A stretch of 64,000 nucleotides of DNA from Homoserinimonas aerilata (lineage in GTDB: Bacteria; Actinomycetota; Actinomycetes; Actinomycetales; Microbacteriaceae). Shown here piece by piece: positions 1 through 8,179 of the stretch. The stretch is taken from positions 62,001 through 126,000 of the forward strand of contig NZ_VFOM01000003.1 of the NCBI RefSeq assembly GCF_006716125.1, in the 5' to 3' direction. The notes under the pieces were generated by a model. It made no database searches and was not told where the DNA came from. It saw nothing but the letters and a program-made list of their open reading frames with translations. Within the stretch, counting starts at the first letter, position 1. Every line of letters starts with the position of its first letter. Both the position numbers and the translations under genes were made by a program.

Positions 1-1
1 G

Positions 2-112
2 TCGAGCGTGACGACCCTCGAGCGTGGCCCGCTGGGCGCCTTTGCTGAGGTCGACTATCAGGAACCTGCGGCAGAATTGTCGGCGCAGGCCGCCGACTTC
101 GGCGCGGTCTAG
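2..112 (+). CDS. C-terminal fragment of an upstream gene
   Basis: An open frame enters from the left edge and ends at TAG 110-112, leaving 36 residues that finish ...AADFGAV. The fragment is too short to assign by sequence. In many actinobacteria the gene before tlpA-ccdA-resB-ccsB encodes a histidine phosphatase family protein, so that is the contextual guess only. The stop lies 16 bp before the chosen tlpA start, which fits one transcription unit. Confidence 0.45.
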   Translation, partial: SSVTTLERGPLGAFAEVDYQEPAAELSAQAADFGAV

Positions 113-128
113 GGGTCAAGCAGCAGCC

Positions 129-749
129 ATGCGGCAGTTCGAGGGTTCATCAGGCGTGAAGAGGATGTTCAGGGCCGGCGCGGTCGCGCTGGCGGCGGTT
201 GTGCTGTTGGCAGGGTGCACGGGTGACCCGCTGGCGGAGCGCTACGGCAACGGCGGGTCCGACAATCGCACCTCCAATGATGGCGCCATCACAGAGATAG
301 CGCCCGAGAATCGCGGCGATGCGCCCACCTTCGAGGGCACCACGGATGCCGGTGGCACAGTCTCGAGCGACGATTACGCCGGCGAGATCCTGGTGGTGAA
401 CTTCTGGTACGCCGCCTGCGGGCCGTGCCGCGCGGAGGCCCCCGACCTGGAGGCGCTGTTCCAGGAGCACAAGGATTCCGGCGTCTCCTTCCTCGGCGTG
501 AACACGCTCGACCAGTCGGCGACGGCGCTCGCCTTCGCCCGCAACTACGGCATCAGCTACCCCTCGGTGATGGATGGCGACACGGGCGAGGTGCGGTTGG
601 CGTTCGCCGGCCAGGCCTCGCCGAGCGCGGTGCCGACCACTCTCGTGCTCGACAAGAAGGGCCGCGTGGCGGTGCGCTTCCTCGGGCAGATCACGGCGCC
701 GTCGAACCTCGACACGGTCATCCGCGAGCTTCTCGCTGAGGAGCTGTAG
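129..749 (+). CDS. TlpA/ResA-type thiol-disulfide lipoprotein
   Basis: Membrane-anchored extracytoplasmic thioredoxin-fold protein, expected to keep apocytochrome c cysteines reduced for heme attachment. With the ATG at 129 the protein has 206 residues; a basic stretch, a hydrophobic segment and a lipobox LLAGC place the lipid-modified cysteine at residue 30. The redox motif is ACGPC (C97 and C100) after VVNFWYA, typical of the family. GTG at 156 is an equally plausible start that keeps the signal peptide; longer upstream starts would overlap the preceding gene. It is followed by ccdA with a 1-base TAGTG overlap, so the two are probably translationally coupled. The family call is firm; the exact substrate is inferred from its neighbours. 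Confidence 0.88.
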   Translation: MRQFEGSSGVKRMFRAGAVALAAVVLLAGCTGDPLAERYGNGGSDNRTSNDGAITEIAPENRGDAPTFEGTTDAGGTVSSDDYAGEILVVNFWYAACGPCRAEAPDLEALFQEHKDSGVSFLGVNTLDQSATALAFARNYGISYPSVMDGDTGEVRLAFAGQASPSAVPTTLVLDKKGRVAVRFLGQITAPSNLDTVIRELLAEEL

Positions 750-1504
750 TGGACTCGATCGGCGAGATCGTTCTCGGCGGTAACCTGCTTCTCGCCGTGC
801 CGCTCGCCCTTCTGGCCGGGCTCGTCTCCTTCGCTTCGCCGTGCGTGCTGCCGCTCGTGCCCGGCTACCTCGGCTATATCGGGGGTGTCACCGAGCTTGC
901 TGAGACGGATGCGGGGCGCCGCCGTAACCGCAACCGCCTGCTGCTGGGTGTTCTTCTTTTCGTTCTCGGGTTCAGCGTGGTCTTCGTCACCTTCGGTGTG
1001 CTGTTCGGGGTGGCGGGGCTGCTCCTCACTCGCTGGATGGACCTCATCACCCGCATCGCCGGTGTCATCATCATCGTCATGGGGCTCGTGTTCATCGGCC
1101 GCTTCGGGGCCATGCAGCGCACGGTCAAACCACGCTGGAAGGTCGCTACCGGCCTTGCGGGGGCCCCGTTCCTCGGCATCGTCTTCGGCCTTGGCTGGGC
1201 GCCGTGCATCGGCCCGACGCTTGTCGCAGTGCTCGCGCTCGGCCTCAACGGCGAGTCTGCGACTCGCGGTGGCGTGCTCGCGTTCTTCTACTGCCTGGGC
1301 CTCGGCATCCCGTTCCTGCTGGTCGCGCTCGGTTTCGGCTGGGTGGCGGGCTCTGTGTCGTGGCTGAAGCGGAACATCCGACTCGTGAATCTGATCGGTG
1401 GAGGGCTGCTCGTGCTCATCGGACTGGCCATGGTCACGGGCCTCTGGTCAGCATTCATCACAAGTTTCGGGGCGGTGATCGGCAGCTTTGTCCCGGCCAT
1501 CTGA
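749..1504 (+). CDS. ccdA: CcdA-family cytochrome c biogenesis membrane protein
   Basis: Transfers reducing equivalents across the membrane, from cytoplasmic thioredoxin to the extracytoplasmic TlpA/ResA protein. The 251-residue protein is mostly hydrophobic with about six membrane segments. The two family cysteines sit in FASPCVLPLVPGY (C32) and GWAPCIGPT (C153), each at the start of a membrane helix as expected for CcdA/DsbD. The GTG start overlaps the stop of the upstream TlpA gene (TAGTG) and the end overlaps resB, so the four genes 129-4081 form one operon. Confidence 0.93.
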   Translation: MDSIGEIVLGGNLLLAVPLALLAGLVSFASPCVLPLVPGYLGYIGGVTELAETDAGRRRNRNRLLLGVLLFVLGFSVVFVTFGVLFGVAGLLLTRWMDLITRIAGVIIIVMGLVFIGRFGAMQRTVKPRWKVATGLAGAPFLGIVFGLGWAPCIGPTLVAVLALGLNGESATRGGVLAFFYCLGLGIPFLLVALGFGWVAGSVSWLKRNIRLVNLIGGGLLVLIGLAMVTGLWSAFITSFGAVIGSFVPAI

Positions 1505-3122
1505 TCACATCGACTCGCCCGCGCCACAGAAGGGTGTGAACCAGCCCACCCTCGGCGTTGTCGGCTACCTGCGCTTCTTCTGGCGCCAGCTGACGAGCAT
1601 GCGCACGGCCCTCATGCTGCTTCTGCTGCTCGCCGTCGCCGCCATCCCCGGCTCTCTCGTGCCGCAGCGTGGCGCCGACCCGAACGGCGTCGTGCAGTAC
1701 TTCACCGATCACCCCGATCTGGCGCCCGTGCTCGACGGCCTGCAGCTGTTCGACGTGTACACCTCGGTGTGGTTCTCGGCCATCTACCTTCTGTTGTTCC
1801 TGTCGCTCATCGGTTGCGTCATCCCGCGCAGCTCGCACCATCTGAAGGCGCTGCGCACGCCTCCGCCGAAGACGCCCGCCAGATTGGAACGCCTGGAAGG
1901 TTTCACGACCGTCGACGCGCCTGGCGTGGATGCGGCATCCGCCATCGAATCGGCGCGCGCGATGCTGCGCCGTTCCGGCTACAGGGTGCGGATGTTCGAC
2001 ACGGGCCGTGCGCTGTCGGTGTCGGCCGAGCGCGGGTACCTGCGCGAGACCGGCAACCTGGTGTTCCACACGGCCCTCATCGGGGTGCTCGTGTCGGTGG
2101 GCATCGGCGGCGGCTTCGCCTACAACGGGCAGAAGGTCATCGTGGTGGGGCAGCCGTTCGTGAACGTGCTGAACGACTTCGACACCTTCAACCCGGGCCG
2201 CTTCTTCTCGGAGGGCTCGATGCCCGCCTACCGGCTCACGCTCGACAGCTTCTCCGCCAAATATGAGACGGAGAACTTCGATGCCTACGGTTTCGCCAGC
2301 AACTTCGTGGCGGGGCTGACCGTGCACGAGGCGGGCCGCGACGCGTACCAGGCCGAGGTGCGCGTGAACCAGCCCGTCGAGATCATGGGGCAGGAGAACT
2401 ACCTCGTCGGCAACGGCTACGCACCGCACGTCACCGTCACGGATGCCGACGGCAACGTCGCCTTCACCGGTTCCGTTCCGTTCATCCCGCAGGACGGCAA
2501 CCTCACCTCGCTCGGCATCATCAAGATTCCGGATGCCGTTCCGGAGCAGATAGGGCTGCGCGGCTTCTTCTACCCGACGGTGGCGGCGCTCGAGTCCGGT
2601 GCACTCACGTCGACGTTCCCCGACCTGTACGACCCCATGCTGACGCTGAACGTGTACACGGGCGACCTCGGCATCGACGATGGCACCCCCCGCTCCGTGT
2701 ACTCGATCGACACCGACCGGATGACGCAGCTCGCCGGCGGCGACGCCGACGTGGAGGCGATCCGCCTGCGCCCGGGCGAAGCATCCGAGCTGCCCGGTGG
2801 CATCGGCACGATCACCTTCGATGACATGTCGCAGGACACCGCCAACGGCGAGAGCGTTCCGCGTTTCGCGACGCTCGACGTGCACAACGACCCGAGCCGC
2901 GGCTGGGTGCTCGTCTTCGCCGTACTCGCGCTGCTCGGGCTGATGGCCGGGCTGTTCGTGCCGCGGCGTCGCGTCTGGGTGAAGGCGGTCGACGACGGTG
3001 ACGGCGGCATCCGCCTCGAATATGCGGGGTTGGCCCGCGGAGAAGACCCCGGCCTCGCGGCCGCAGTGGCCGAGCTTGCGGGCAGCCACGCCCGGCAGCT
3101 CGGAGTTAGGCTTGCCCCATGA
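1488..3122 (+). CDS. resB: Cytochrome c biogenesis protein ResB
   Basis: ResB is one half of the system II heme lyase (ResB-ResC/CcsBA), which carries heme outward and ligates it to apocytochrome c. The 544-residue protein has early membrane helices (around residues 40-58 and 93-112), another near 190-210, a long extracytoplasmic domain and a final helix near 472-490, the ResB layout. The only start giving this N-terminus is TTG at 1488, overlapping ccdA by 17 bp; GTG 1536 is an alternative. Its stop overlaps the ccsB start (ATGA). Confidence 0.93.
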   Translation: MSRPSDHIDSPAPQKGVNQPTLGVVGYLRFFWRQLTSMRTALMLLLLLAVAAIPGSLVPQRGADPNGVVQYFTDHPDLAPVLDGLQLFDVYTSVWFSAIYLLLFLSLIGCVIPRSSHHLKALRTPPPKTPARLERLEGFTTVDAPGVDAASAIESARAMLRRSGYRVRMFDTGRALSVSAERGYLRETGNLVFHTALIGVLVSVGIGGGFAYNGQKVIVVGQPFVNVLNDFDTFNPGRFFSEGSMPAYRLTLDSFSAKYETENFDAYGFASNFVAGLTVHEAGRDAYQAEVRVNQPVEIMGQENYLVGNGYAPHVTVTDADGNVAFTGSVPFIPQDGNLTSLGIIKIPDAVPEQIGLRGFFYPTVAALESGALTSTFPDLYDPMLTLNVYTGDLGIDDGTPRSVYSIDTDRMTQLAGGDADVEAIRLRPGEASELPGGIGTITFDDMSQDTANGESVPRFATLDVHNDPSRGWVLVFAVLALLGLMAGLFVPRRRVWVKAVDDGDGGIRLEYAGLARGEDPGLAAAVAELAGSHARQLGVRLAP

Positions 3123-4081
3123 TCGACACGCTCGACAGCTACTCTCTCGTGGCCATCTACTCGGCCATGGCCGTGTACACACTGGCCTTCGCGCTCTTCG
3201 CCGTTGACCTCGCCAAGCGTTCGGCGAACTCGAAGAAGGCGCAGGATGCGACGGCCCTGTCGGCAGGCCAGCTCGGCGCCTTCGAGGGTGCAGCTGGCGT
3301 CGCCGTGCTCGAGCGCACCGACGCGCCCGCCGCGCCGCGTTACCGCTTCGAGCGCGTGGCCTTTGCGCTGACCGTGCTCGCCTGGGCGCTGCATGTCGCC
3401 GGCGTCGTGCTGCGCGGCGTAGCCCAGGGCTTCGTGCCGTGGGCGAACATGTTCGAGTTCTCGCTGACCTCGTCGGCGATCGTCACGACCGTGTTCCTCG
3501 TCATCCAGTTCTGGCAGGACCTGAAGTTCCTGGGCGTCTACATGACCGGCTTCGTGCTCGTGTCGCTGGGCATGGGCACCGTCAACTTCTATGTGCCGGT
3601 GAAGCCGCTGCCCGACGCCCTCGACTCGTACTGGCTCATCATCCACGTCTTCGTGGCCGCACTCGCCACCGCCCTGTTCGCGATCGGCGCTGGCCTGTCG
3701 CTGCTGCAGCTTCTGCAGTCGCGGCGCGAAGATGTGGGGCGCGGCCTCGGCTTCCTGCGCACCCTGCCCAACTCGCTCAGGCTCGAGAACCTCGCCTACC
3801 TCGTCACCGTCGTCGGCTTCGTCTTCTGGACATTCACCCTCATCGCCGGGTCCATCTGGGCGGAACGCGCATGGGGCCGCTACTGGGGCTTCGACACGAA
3901 AGAGGTGTGGACGTTCATCATCTGGGTCGTCTACGCCGGCTACATCCACGCCCGCGCCACGCGCGGCTGGCGGGGTGCGCGCTCGGCCTGGCTGGCCCTC
4001 ATCGGCTTCGCCTCCGTGATGTTCAACTACACGATCGTCAACGTCTTCTTCAAGGGACTGCACAGCTACAGCGGGCTGTAG
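3119..4081 (+). CDS. ccsB: Cytochrome c biogenesis protein CcsB/ResC (CcsA family)
   Basis: Heme-handling partner of ResB in system II cytochrome c maturation. The 320 residues form about eight membrane helices. The tryptophan-rich signature of the family is present as WGRYWGFDTKEVW at residues 252-264, followed by a conserved histidine near the C-terminus (KGLHSYSG). The ATG overlaps the resB stop by four bases (ATGA), which fixes the start and implies coupling. It is the last gene of the operon; a repeat-rich gap follows. Confidence 0.93.
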   Translation: MIDTLDSYSLVAIYSAMAVYTLAFALFAVDLAKRSANSKKAQDATALSAGQLGAFEGAAGVAVLERTDAPAAPRYRFERVAFALTVLAWALHVAGVVLRGVAQGFVPWANMFEFSLTSSAIVTTVFLVIQFWQDLKFLGVYMTGFVLVSLGMGTVNFYVPVKPLPDALDSYWLIIHVFVAALATALFAIGAGLSLLQLLQSRREDVGRGLGFLRTLPNSLRLENLAYLVTVVGFVFWTFTLIAGSIWAERAWGRYWGFDTKEVWTFIIWVVYAGYIHARATRGWRGARSAWLALIGFASVMFNYTIVNVFFKGLHSYSGL

Positions 4082-4094
4082 GCGGCCACCGGGG

Positions 4095-4200
4095 TTGCTC
4101 GTGGGCTGGTCTCGAGACTGTCGCCCCAGAGGGCGACACCTCGACCAGCGAGTTCCACCAGTCGCCAGCGAGCGTATCGAAACCTCACCCGCGCCCGGTT
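4095..4200. repeat. Dispersed hairpin repeat (TCGAGAC class)
   Basis: Contains CTGGTC (4106-4111) pairing with GACCAG (4143-4148) around an inner hairpin TCGCCC/GGGCGA, then a second unit ending CGTATCGAAACC. The same flanks with different hairpin cores recur at 12307-12413 (inside menD), 14676-14826, 26495-26692 and 40050-40165. It lies just after ccsB and before the convergent end of menC. Confidence 0.75.
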
Positions 4201-4260
4201 CTCTCGACTGGTCATATTTGACTCTAAGAGCGCATTGTTGGGGCGAAGATTGACCGCTCG

Positions 4261-4296
4261 CGGCCCACGGGGCGGCCAACGGGGCGGCCCACGGGG
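4261..4296. repeat. Three tandem 12-bp repeats
   Basis: Three consecutive copies of CGGCC(C/A)ACGGGG with an exact 12-bp period, differing at one base in the middle copy. They lie in the 239-bp gap between the ends of ccsB and menC. No function is evident. Confidence 0.8.
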
Positions 4297-4320
4297 TGAC
4301 TACGGGATGGGCCGAGCGGG

Positions 4321-5295
4321 TCAGAGCAGCGCGTGGCAGCGGGCGAGCCGCTCGCGCCACCAGCCGGCGCGATCGACAGGGGCCGCCCAGCGGTCGAGGA
4401 GCTCGCCGCTCACCTCGATGCGGCGCACCTGGATGGCGCCGCCTTCGGGCAGGAGGGGAGCATCCGTGACGTCTGCTGCGAGCAGTGCGGCGGTGCCCAG
4501 CCCGCAGTCGTAGTCGAGCTCGGGCAGGCCTGCGGCGAGGTGCGCGCCCATGGACAGGCCGATGCTCGTGTCGAGTGCGCTGGAGACGACGACGGGCAGG
4601 CCGGCCTCGGCGACGATGCGACTCGCGGCGGTGACGCCTCCGAGCGGTTGCGCCTTGATGACGAGCAGATCGGCGGCACCTGCCCGCGCCACGGCGAGCG
4701 GGTCGGCCGCTTTGCGCACGCTCTCGTCGGCGGCGACGGGGATGCCCTTGTGGCGGATGCGGCGGCGAATCTCGACGAGCTCGTCGACGCTCGCGCACGG
4801 CTGTTCGACGTATTCGAGGTCGTATTCGGCGAGGGCGTGCACCGCGCGCTCGGCCTCATCGATGGTCCAGGCGCCGTTCGCGTCGACGCGGATGCGGCCA
4901 TCCGGGCCGAGCAGTTCGCGCACCTTCGCGACGCGCGCCACATCGTCGGCGAGGGTGGAGCCCGGGTCGGCGACCTTCACTTTGACGGTGCGGCATCCGG
5001 GAAAGCGGGCCAGGACATCCGCAACTCTCGCAGGTTCGACGACGGGCATGGTCGCGTTGACGCGCACGGTGGGGCGCATGACGGCCGGCAGCGGGCCCCA
5101 ACCGAAGTCGATGGCGGCGGCGAGCCAGGTGGCCGCCTCGGCATCGTCATACTCGGTGAACGGTGAGAATTCGGTCCAACCGTTCGGGCCTTCGATCAGC
5201 ATCGCCTCGCGGGTGTCGATTCCGCGGAATCTCTGCCGCAGCGGCAACGCCACCACTCGGGCGGTGTCGAGCAGTTCGGCGAGCGTCGGCGTCAT
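4321..5295 (-). CDS. menC: o-Succinylbenzoate synthase MenC
   Basis: Dehydrates SHCHC to o-succinylbenzoate in menaquinone synthesis; enolase superfamily. In the 324-residue protein the catalytic lysines are K105/K107 in TVKVKVAD and K214 in VIKAQPLGG, and the metal ligands are D138 (RVDANGAW), E164 (YVEQPC) and D190 (AADES), in the spacing expected of OSBS enzymes. ATG 5295 is preferred; GTG at 5298 is directly adjacent. A weak GACACT sits 6 nt before the ATG, resembling the leaderless arrangement of its neighbours. It is divergent from a small membrane protein gene, 51 bp away. Confidence 0.93.
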   Translation of the reverse strand: MTPTLAELLDTARVVALPLRQRFRGIDTREAMLIEGPNGWTEFSPFTEYDDAEAATWLAAAIDFGWGPLPAVMRPTVRVNATMPVVEPARVADVLARFPGCRTVKVKVADPGSTLADDVARVAKVRELLGPDGRIRVDANGAWTIDEAERAVHALAEYDLEYVEQPCASVDELVEIRRRIRHKGIPVAADESVRKAADPLAVARAGAADLLVIKAQPLGGVTAASRIVAEAGLPVVVSSALDTSIGLSMGAHLAAGLPELDYDCGLGTAALLAADVTDAPLLPEGGAIQVRRIEVSGELLDRWAAPVDRAGWWRERLARCHALL

Positions 5296-5334
5296 CACCC
5301 CAGTGTCGCAAGTTCTTCACCCGGATGCGCGTAA

Positions 5335-5340
5335 TAGGCT
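5335..5340 (+). promoter_or_regulatory. -10 element TAGGCT, leaderless start
   Basis: TAGGCT lies exactly 6 nt before ATG 5347 with no Shine-Dalgarno between, the same geometry as at menB, menF, menG and other genes in this window. Confidence 0.55.
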
Positions 5341-5346
5341 CGAATG

Positions 5347-5883
5347 ATGACGAACGAGGGTGAGGCGGCCGCCTCGGAGAGTGCAGGGTCGCCCCTGCCG
5401 CCGCGGGTGGTTCACGCCTTCGACGCGGATCGCGCCCACGCGCCGCAGCATCCTGAGCCTCCGCTTCTGCCTCCGCCTTCGGCTCCGCTTTTGACTCCGC
5501 CTTCGGCTCCGCTTTCGACTCCGCTTTCGGCAGAGGGGAGCGCCCCTGTCGCGCCTGCGCGAGCGGCGTCGCGCGGCCCGCTGCTGCTCGGCCTGCTTGC
5601 GCTCCTGCTCTCCCTTCTCGGGCTTGTGGCGCTCATCGTCGGTGTCTCCGTTGCCGCCCCGGCTGCCGCGACGGAGGCCGATTGGGCCGTCGCGACGGGC
5701 CTCTCTTTGGCGGCCAATGTGCTGACGGTGGCGGGCGTGCTGCTCGGCGTGGTCGTGGTGATCGGTTCCGTCACGGGCAGGCACCGTCTTCGCCGCGCGC
5801 TGCTGTGGGGGGTCGCCGCGATCGTCGTCGGCGTGCTGTCGAACCCGTGGCTGCAGGTTGCGGTCTTCAGCCTGCTGAGCTGA
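5347..5883 (+). CDS. Small proline-rich membrane protein, function unknown
   Basis: A 178-residue protein with an acidic/Ala-rich N-terminus, a Pro/Ser/Ala stretch built from a tandem DNA repeat (PPSAPLLT then PPSAPLST, about residues 38-58), and two or three hydrophobic helices (around 78-103, 115-141 and 150-175). I do not recognise a family beyond a generic DUF4190-like small membrane protein. ATG 5347 is chosen over ATG 5344 because it lies 6 nt after TAGGCT. The gene sits between divergent menC and co-directional menB, but nothing in it suggests a menaquinone role. Confidence 0.7.
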   Translation: MTNEGEAAASESAGSPLPPRVVHAFDADRAHAPQHPEPPLLPPPSAPLLTPPSAPLSTPLSAEGSAPVAPARAASRGPLLLGLLALLLSLLGLVALIVGVSVAAPAAATEADWAVATGLSLAANVLTVAGVLLGVVVVIGSVTGRHRLRRALLWGVAAIVVGVLSNPWLQVAVFSLLS

Positions 5884-5884
5884 G

Positions 5885-5954
5885 CTGGCCTCGAACTGAG
5901 CGGGCCTCGAGCCGATCGCGCCAGAGCGCGATACCTCGACCGGCGGAGTTTCCG
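5885..5954. repeat. Degenerate copy of the TCGAGAC-class repeat
   Basis: Carries CCTCGAGCC, a hairpin core CGCGCC/AGCGCG and ACCTCGACCGGCGGAGT. It fills most of the 83-bp gap between the small membrane protein and menB, ending next to the menB -10 hexamer. Confidence 0.55.
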
Positions 5955-5960
5955 TAGGCT
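5955..5960 (+). promoter_or_regulatory. -10 element TAGGCT of menB, leaderless
   Basis: TAGGCT, then six bases TGGGGC, then the menB ATG. No separate ribosome binding site fits, so the mRNA probably begins at or next to the start codon. Confidence 0.6.
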
Positions 5961-5966
5961 TGGGGC

Positions 5967-6893
5967 ATGCCTGAGACTGCCGACGACCGCTTCGTTTCTG
6001 ACCTGTTCGACGCATCCGTGTGGGTCGATGCTCCCGGCTTCGACGGGCTCAGCGATGTGACCTACCACCACGACGCGACGGGGAGGGTGGCCCGCATCGC
6101 GTTCAACCGGCCGGAGGTGCGCAACGCGTTCCGCCCGCACACGGTCGACGAGTTGTACCGCGCGCTCGATGACGCGCGCCAGAATCCGCGCATCGGCGTC
6201 GTGCTGCTCACCGGCAACGGGCCGAGCCCGAAGGATGGCGGCTGGGCCTTCTGCTCGGGCGGCGACCAGCGCATCCGCGGGCGTGACGGCTACAAGTACG
6301 CCGAGGGCGAGACGGCCAGCGGAATCGACACCGCCCGTTCGGGCCGCCTGCACATTCTCGAGGTGCAGCGTCTCATCCGCTTCATGCCGAAGGTCGTCAT
6401 CGCGGTTGTGCCCGGCTGGGCGGCCGGTGGCGGGCATTCGCTGCATGTGGTCTGCGATCTGAGCATCGCCTCCGCCGAGCACGGGCGTTTCAAGCAGACG
6501 GATGCGGATGTCGGCTCCTTCGACGCCGGCTACGGCAGCGCCTATTTCGCGCGGCAGATCGGGCAGAAGAACGCGCGCGAGGTGTTCTTCCTGGCGCGCG
6601 AGTACAGCGCGCAGCGGGCGTACGAGATGGGCGCCGTGAATGCTGTCGTGCCGCATGCGGAGCTTGAGGCGACCGCCTACGAGTGGGCGCAGGAGGTGCT
6701 CACCAAGTCGCCGACGGCCATCCGGATGCTCAAATTCGCCTTCAATGCCGTGGATGACGGTCTGGTCGGGCAGCAGGTGTTCGCGGGGGAGGCGACGCGG
6801 CTGGCCTACGGAACGGATGAGGCCGTGGAGGGGCGCGACTCGTTCCTCGAGAAGCGTGAGCCGGACTGGTCGCCGTACCCCTGGCAGTTCTGA
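5967..6893 (+). CDS. menB: 1,4-Dihydroxy-2-naphthoyl-CoA synthase MenB
   Basis: Crotonase-family enzyme closing the second ring of the naphthoquinone by cyclising o-succinylbenzoyl-CoA. The 308-residue protein has the MenB signatures: an early AFNRPEVRNAFRP, the oxyanion segment WAFCSGGDQRIRGRDGY, the glycine-rich GWAAGGGHSLHVVCDL, and DADVGSFDAGYGSAY with the aspartate that marks MenB within the superfamily. Length matches the family. The start follows a TAGGCT hexamer by 6 nt. Downstream lies a perfect 23-bp-arm palindrome, then menE. Confidence 0.95.
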   Translation: MPETADDRFVSDLFDASVWVDAPGFDGLSDVTYHHDATGRVARIAFNRPEVRNAFRPHTVDELYRALDDARQNPRIGVVLLTGNGPSPKDGGWAFCSGGDQRIRGRDGYKYAEGETASGIDTARSGRLHILEVQRLIRFMPKVVIAVVPGWAAGGGHSLHVVCDLSIASAEHGRFKQTDADVGSFDAGYGSAYFARQIGQKNAREVFFLAREYSAQRAYEMGAVNAVVPHAELEATAYEWAQEVLTKSPTAIRMLKFAFNAVDDGLVGQQVFAGEATRLAYGTDEAVEGRDSFLEKREPDWSPYPWQF

Positions 6894-6905
6894 TGCCCGA
6901 GCGCT

Positions 6906-6963
6906 CGAGTTGCCCACTTTCGCCCCGAATTCACGCGAGATCGGGGCGAAAGTGGGCAACTCG
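6906..6963. repeat. Perfect inverted repeat, 23-bp arms
   Basis: Arms 6906-6928 and 6941-6963 are exact reverse complements, separated by a 12-nt loop. The left arm contains GAGTTGCCCACTTTCGCCCC. It begins 12 bp after the menB stop and could act as a terminator, though no U-tract follows. A diverged relative sharing CGAGTTGCCCACTT occurs at 22298-22357. Confidence 0.85.
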
Positions 6964-6981
6964 GCGGGATGGAGGTGCGGC

Positions 6982-8142
6982 ATGACGCGCGAGCTGAGGG
7001 TCGTGGACGGCGATGACGCGCCGGCCGTGCTCGCAGCGCTGCGTGAGGCGCTCGCCGGTGGCCCCGCCGTCATGCCGTTGGCGGCCGCGCAGCTCGGCGG
7101 TGATGCTCCCGCGATGGTCGAGCAGACGGTCGAGCAGAGGGTCGCGCTCGTCGTGCAGACGAGCGGCACGACCGGCCACAGCAAGCGGGTCGCGCTCAGC
7201 GCAGACGCCCTGCTTGCCGGCGCCGCGGCATCCGAGTCGGCTCTTGGTGGCCCCGGCCAGTGGCTTCTGGCCCTGCCCGCGCACTACATCGCCGGCATCA
7301 ACGTGCTCACGCGCTCGATCACGGCGGGCACCGAGCCGGTCATGGTCGGCGGCCGTTTCGAGCCGCACGCCTTCGCCCGGGCAGCCCTCGCGATGGACGC
7401 GCCGCTGCGTTTCACCTCCCTCGTTCCGGCCCAACTGGCCGCGCTGCTCGACGCGGCCGAGGGCAGCGGCGACCTGAGCGGCTCTGAGGGCGGCGTCGGC
7501 CTGCTCGAGCTGCTGCGCCGCTTCGACCGCATCCTCGTCGGCGGGCAGTCCACGCCGCCGTCGCTGCTGGCGCGCGCCATCGAGGAGGGCCTCAACGTGA
7601 CCCGCACCTACGGGTCGAGCGAGACGGCGGGCGGATGCGTGTACGACGGCGAGGCGATCGGCACCGTCGGCGTGCAGATCGTCGACGGCCTGGTGGAGCT
7701 GAGCGGCCCCGTGCTGGCGGAGGGCTACCTGGGTGACCCGGCGCGCACCGATGCGGCCTTCGTGCTGCGTGACGGCATCCGCTGGTATCGCACCGGCGAC
7801 CTGGGCGAATTCGACGGTGGCGTGCTGCGCGTGACCGGACGCGCCGACGACGTGATCGTCTCGGGCGGGCTGAAGGTGTCGCTCGCGGCGGTCGAGCGGG
7901 TCGTGCGCGGGCTTCCGGGGCAGACGGATGCGGTGGCCGTCTCGGCAGGGCACGAACGCTGGGGTGAGGTGCCGGTTGTGGTGACGACGACTCCGATCGG
8001 CCTCGAGGAGCTGCGCGCGGCGGTCGGCGCCGCGGAGGGCAACGCCGCACGCCCTGACCGCGTGGTCGTGCTGCCGTCGCTGCCGCTGCTGCCGTCGGGT
8101 AAACCCGACCGGCGGGCGATCGCCGAGCTGGCGCGCGACTGA
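6982..8142 (+). CDS. menE: o-Succinylbenzoate-CoA ligase MenE
   Basis: Adenylates o-succinylbenzoate and joins it to CoA, giving the MenB substrate. The 386-residue protein belongs to the ANL superfamily: P-loop VVQTSGTTGHSKRV near residue 57, YGSSETAGG near 210, WYRTGDLGEF and the hinge GRADDVIVSGGLKV, and a C-terminal lysine motif LPSGKPDRR. It is short for an ANL enzyme, as actinobacterial MenE usually is. ATG 6982 is chosen because GGAGGTG lies 5 nt upstream; the open frame continues further upstream but runs through the palindrome and the end of menB. Confidence 0.93.
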   Translation: MTRELRVVDGDDAPAVLAALREALAGGPAVMPLAAAQLGGDAPAMVEQTVEQRVALVVQTSGTTGHSKRVALSADALLAGAAASESALGGPGQWLLALPAHYIAGINVLTRSITAGTEPVMVGGRFEPHAFARAALAMDAPLRFTSLVPAQLAALLDAAEGSGDLSGSEGGVGLLELLRRFDRILVGGQSTPPSLLARAIEEGLNVTRTYGSSETAGGCVYDGEAIGTVGVQIVDGLVELSGPVLAEGYLGDPARTDAAFVLRDGIRWYRTGDLGEFDGGVLRVTGRADDVIVSGGLKVSLAAVERVVRGLPGQTDAVAVSAGHERWGEVPVVVTTTPIGLEELRAAVGAAEGNAARPDRVVVLPSLPLLPSGKPDRRAIAELARD

Positions 8143-8179
8143 GGCAAACGCATCCGCTGACGCTGAAATCGTCGCCGAA

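Noticed and set aside
1458..4798. Very long open frames on the minus strand across resB and ccsB
   Set aside because: They are antisense to well-supported membrane proteins, have Arg/His/Pro-rich low-complexity translations, and arise from GC-rich codon bias.
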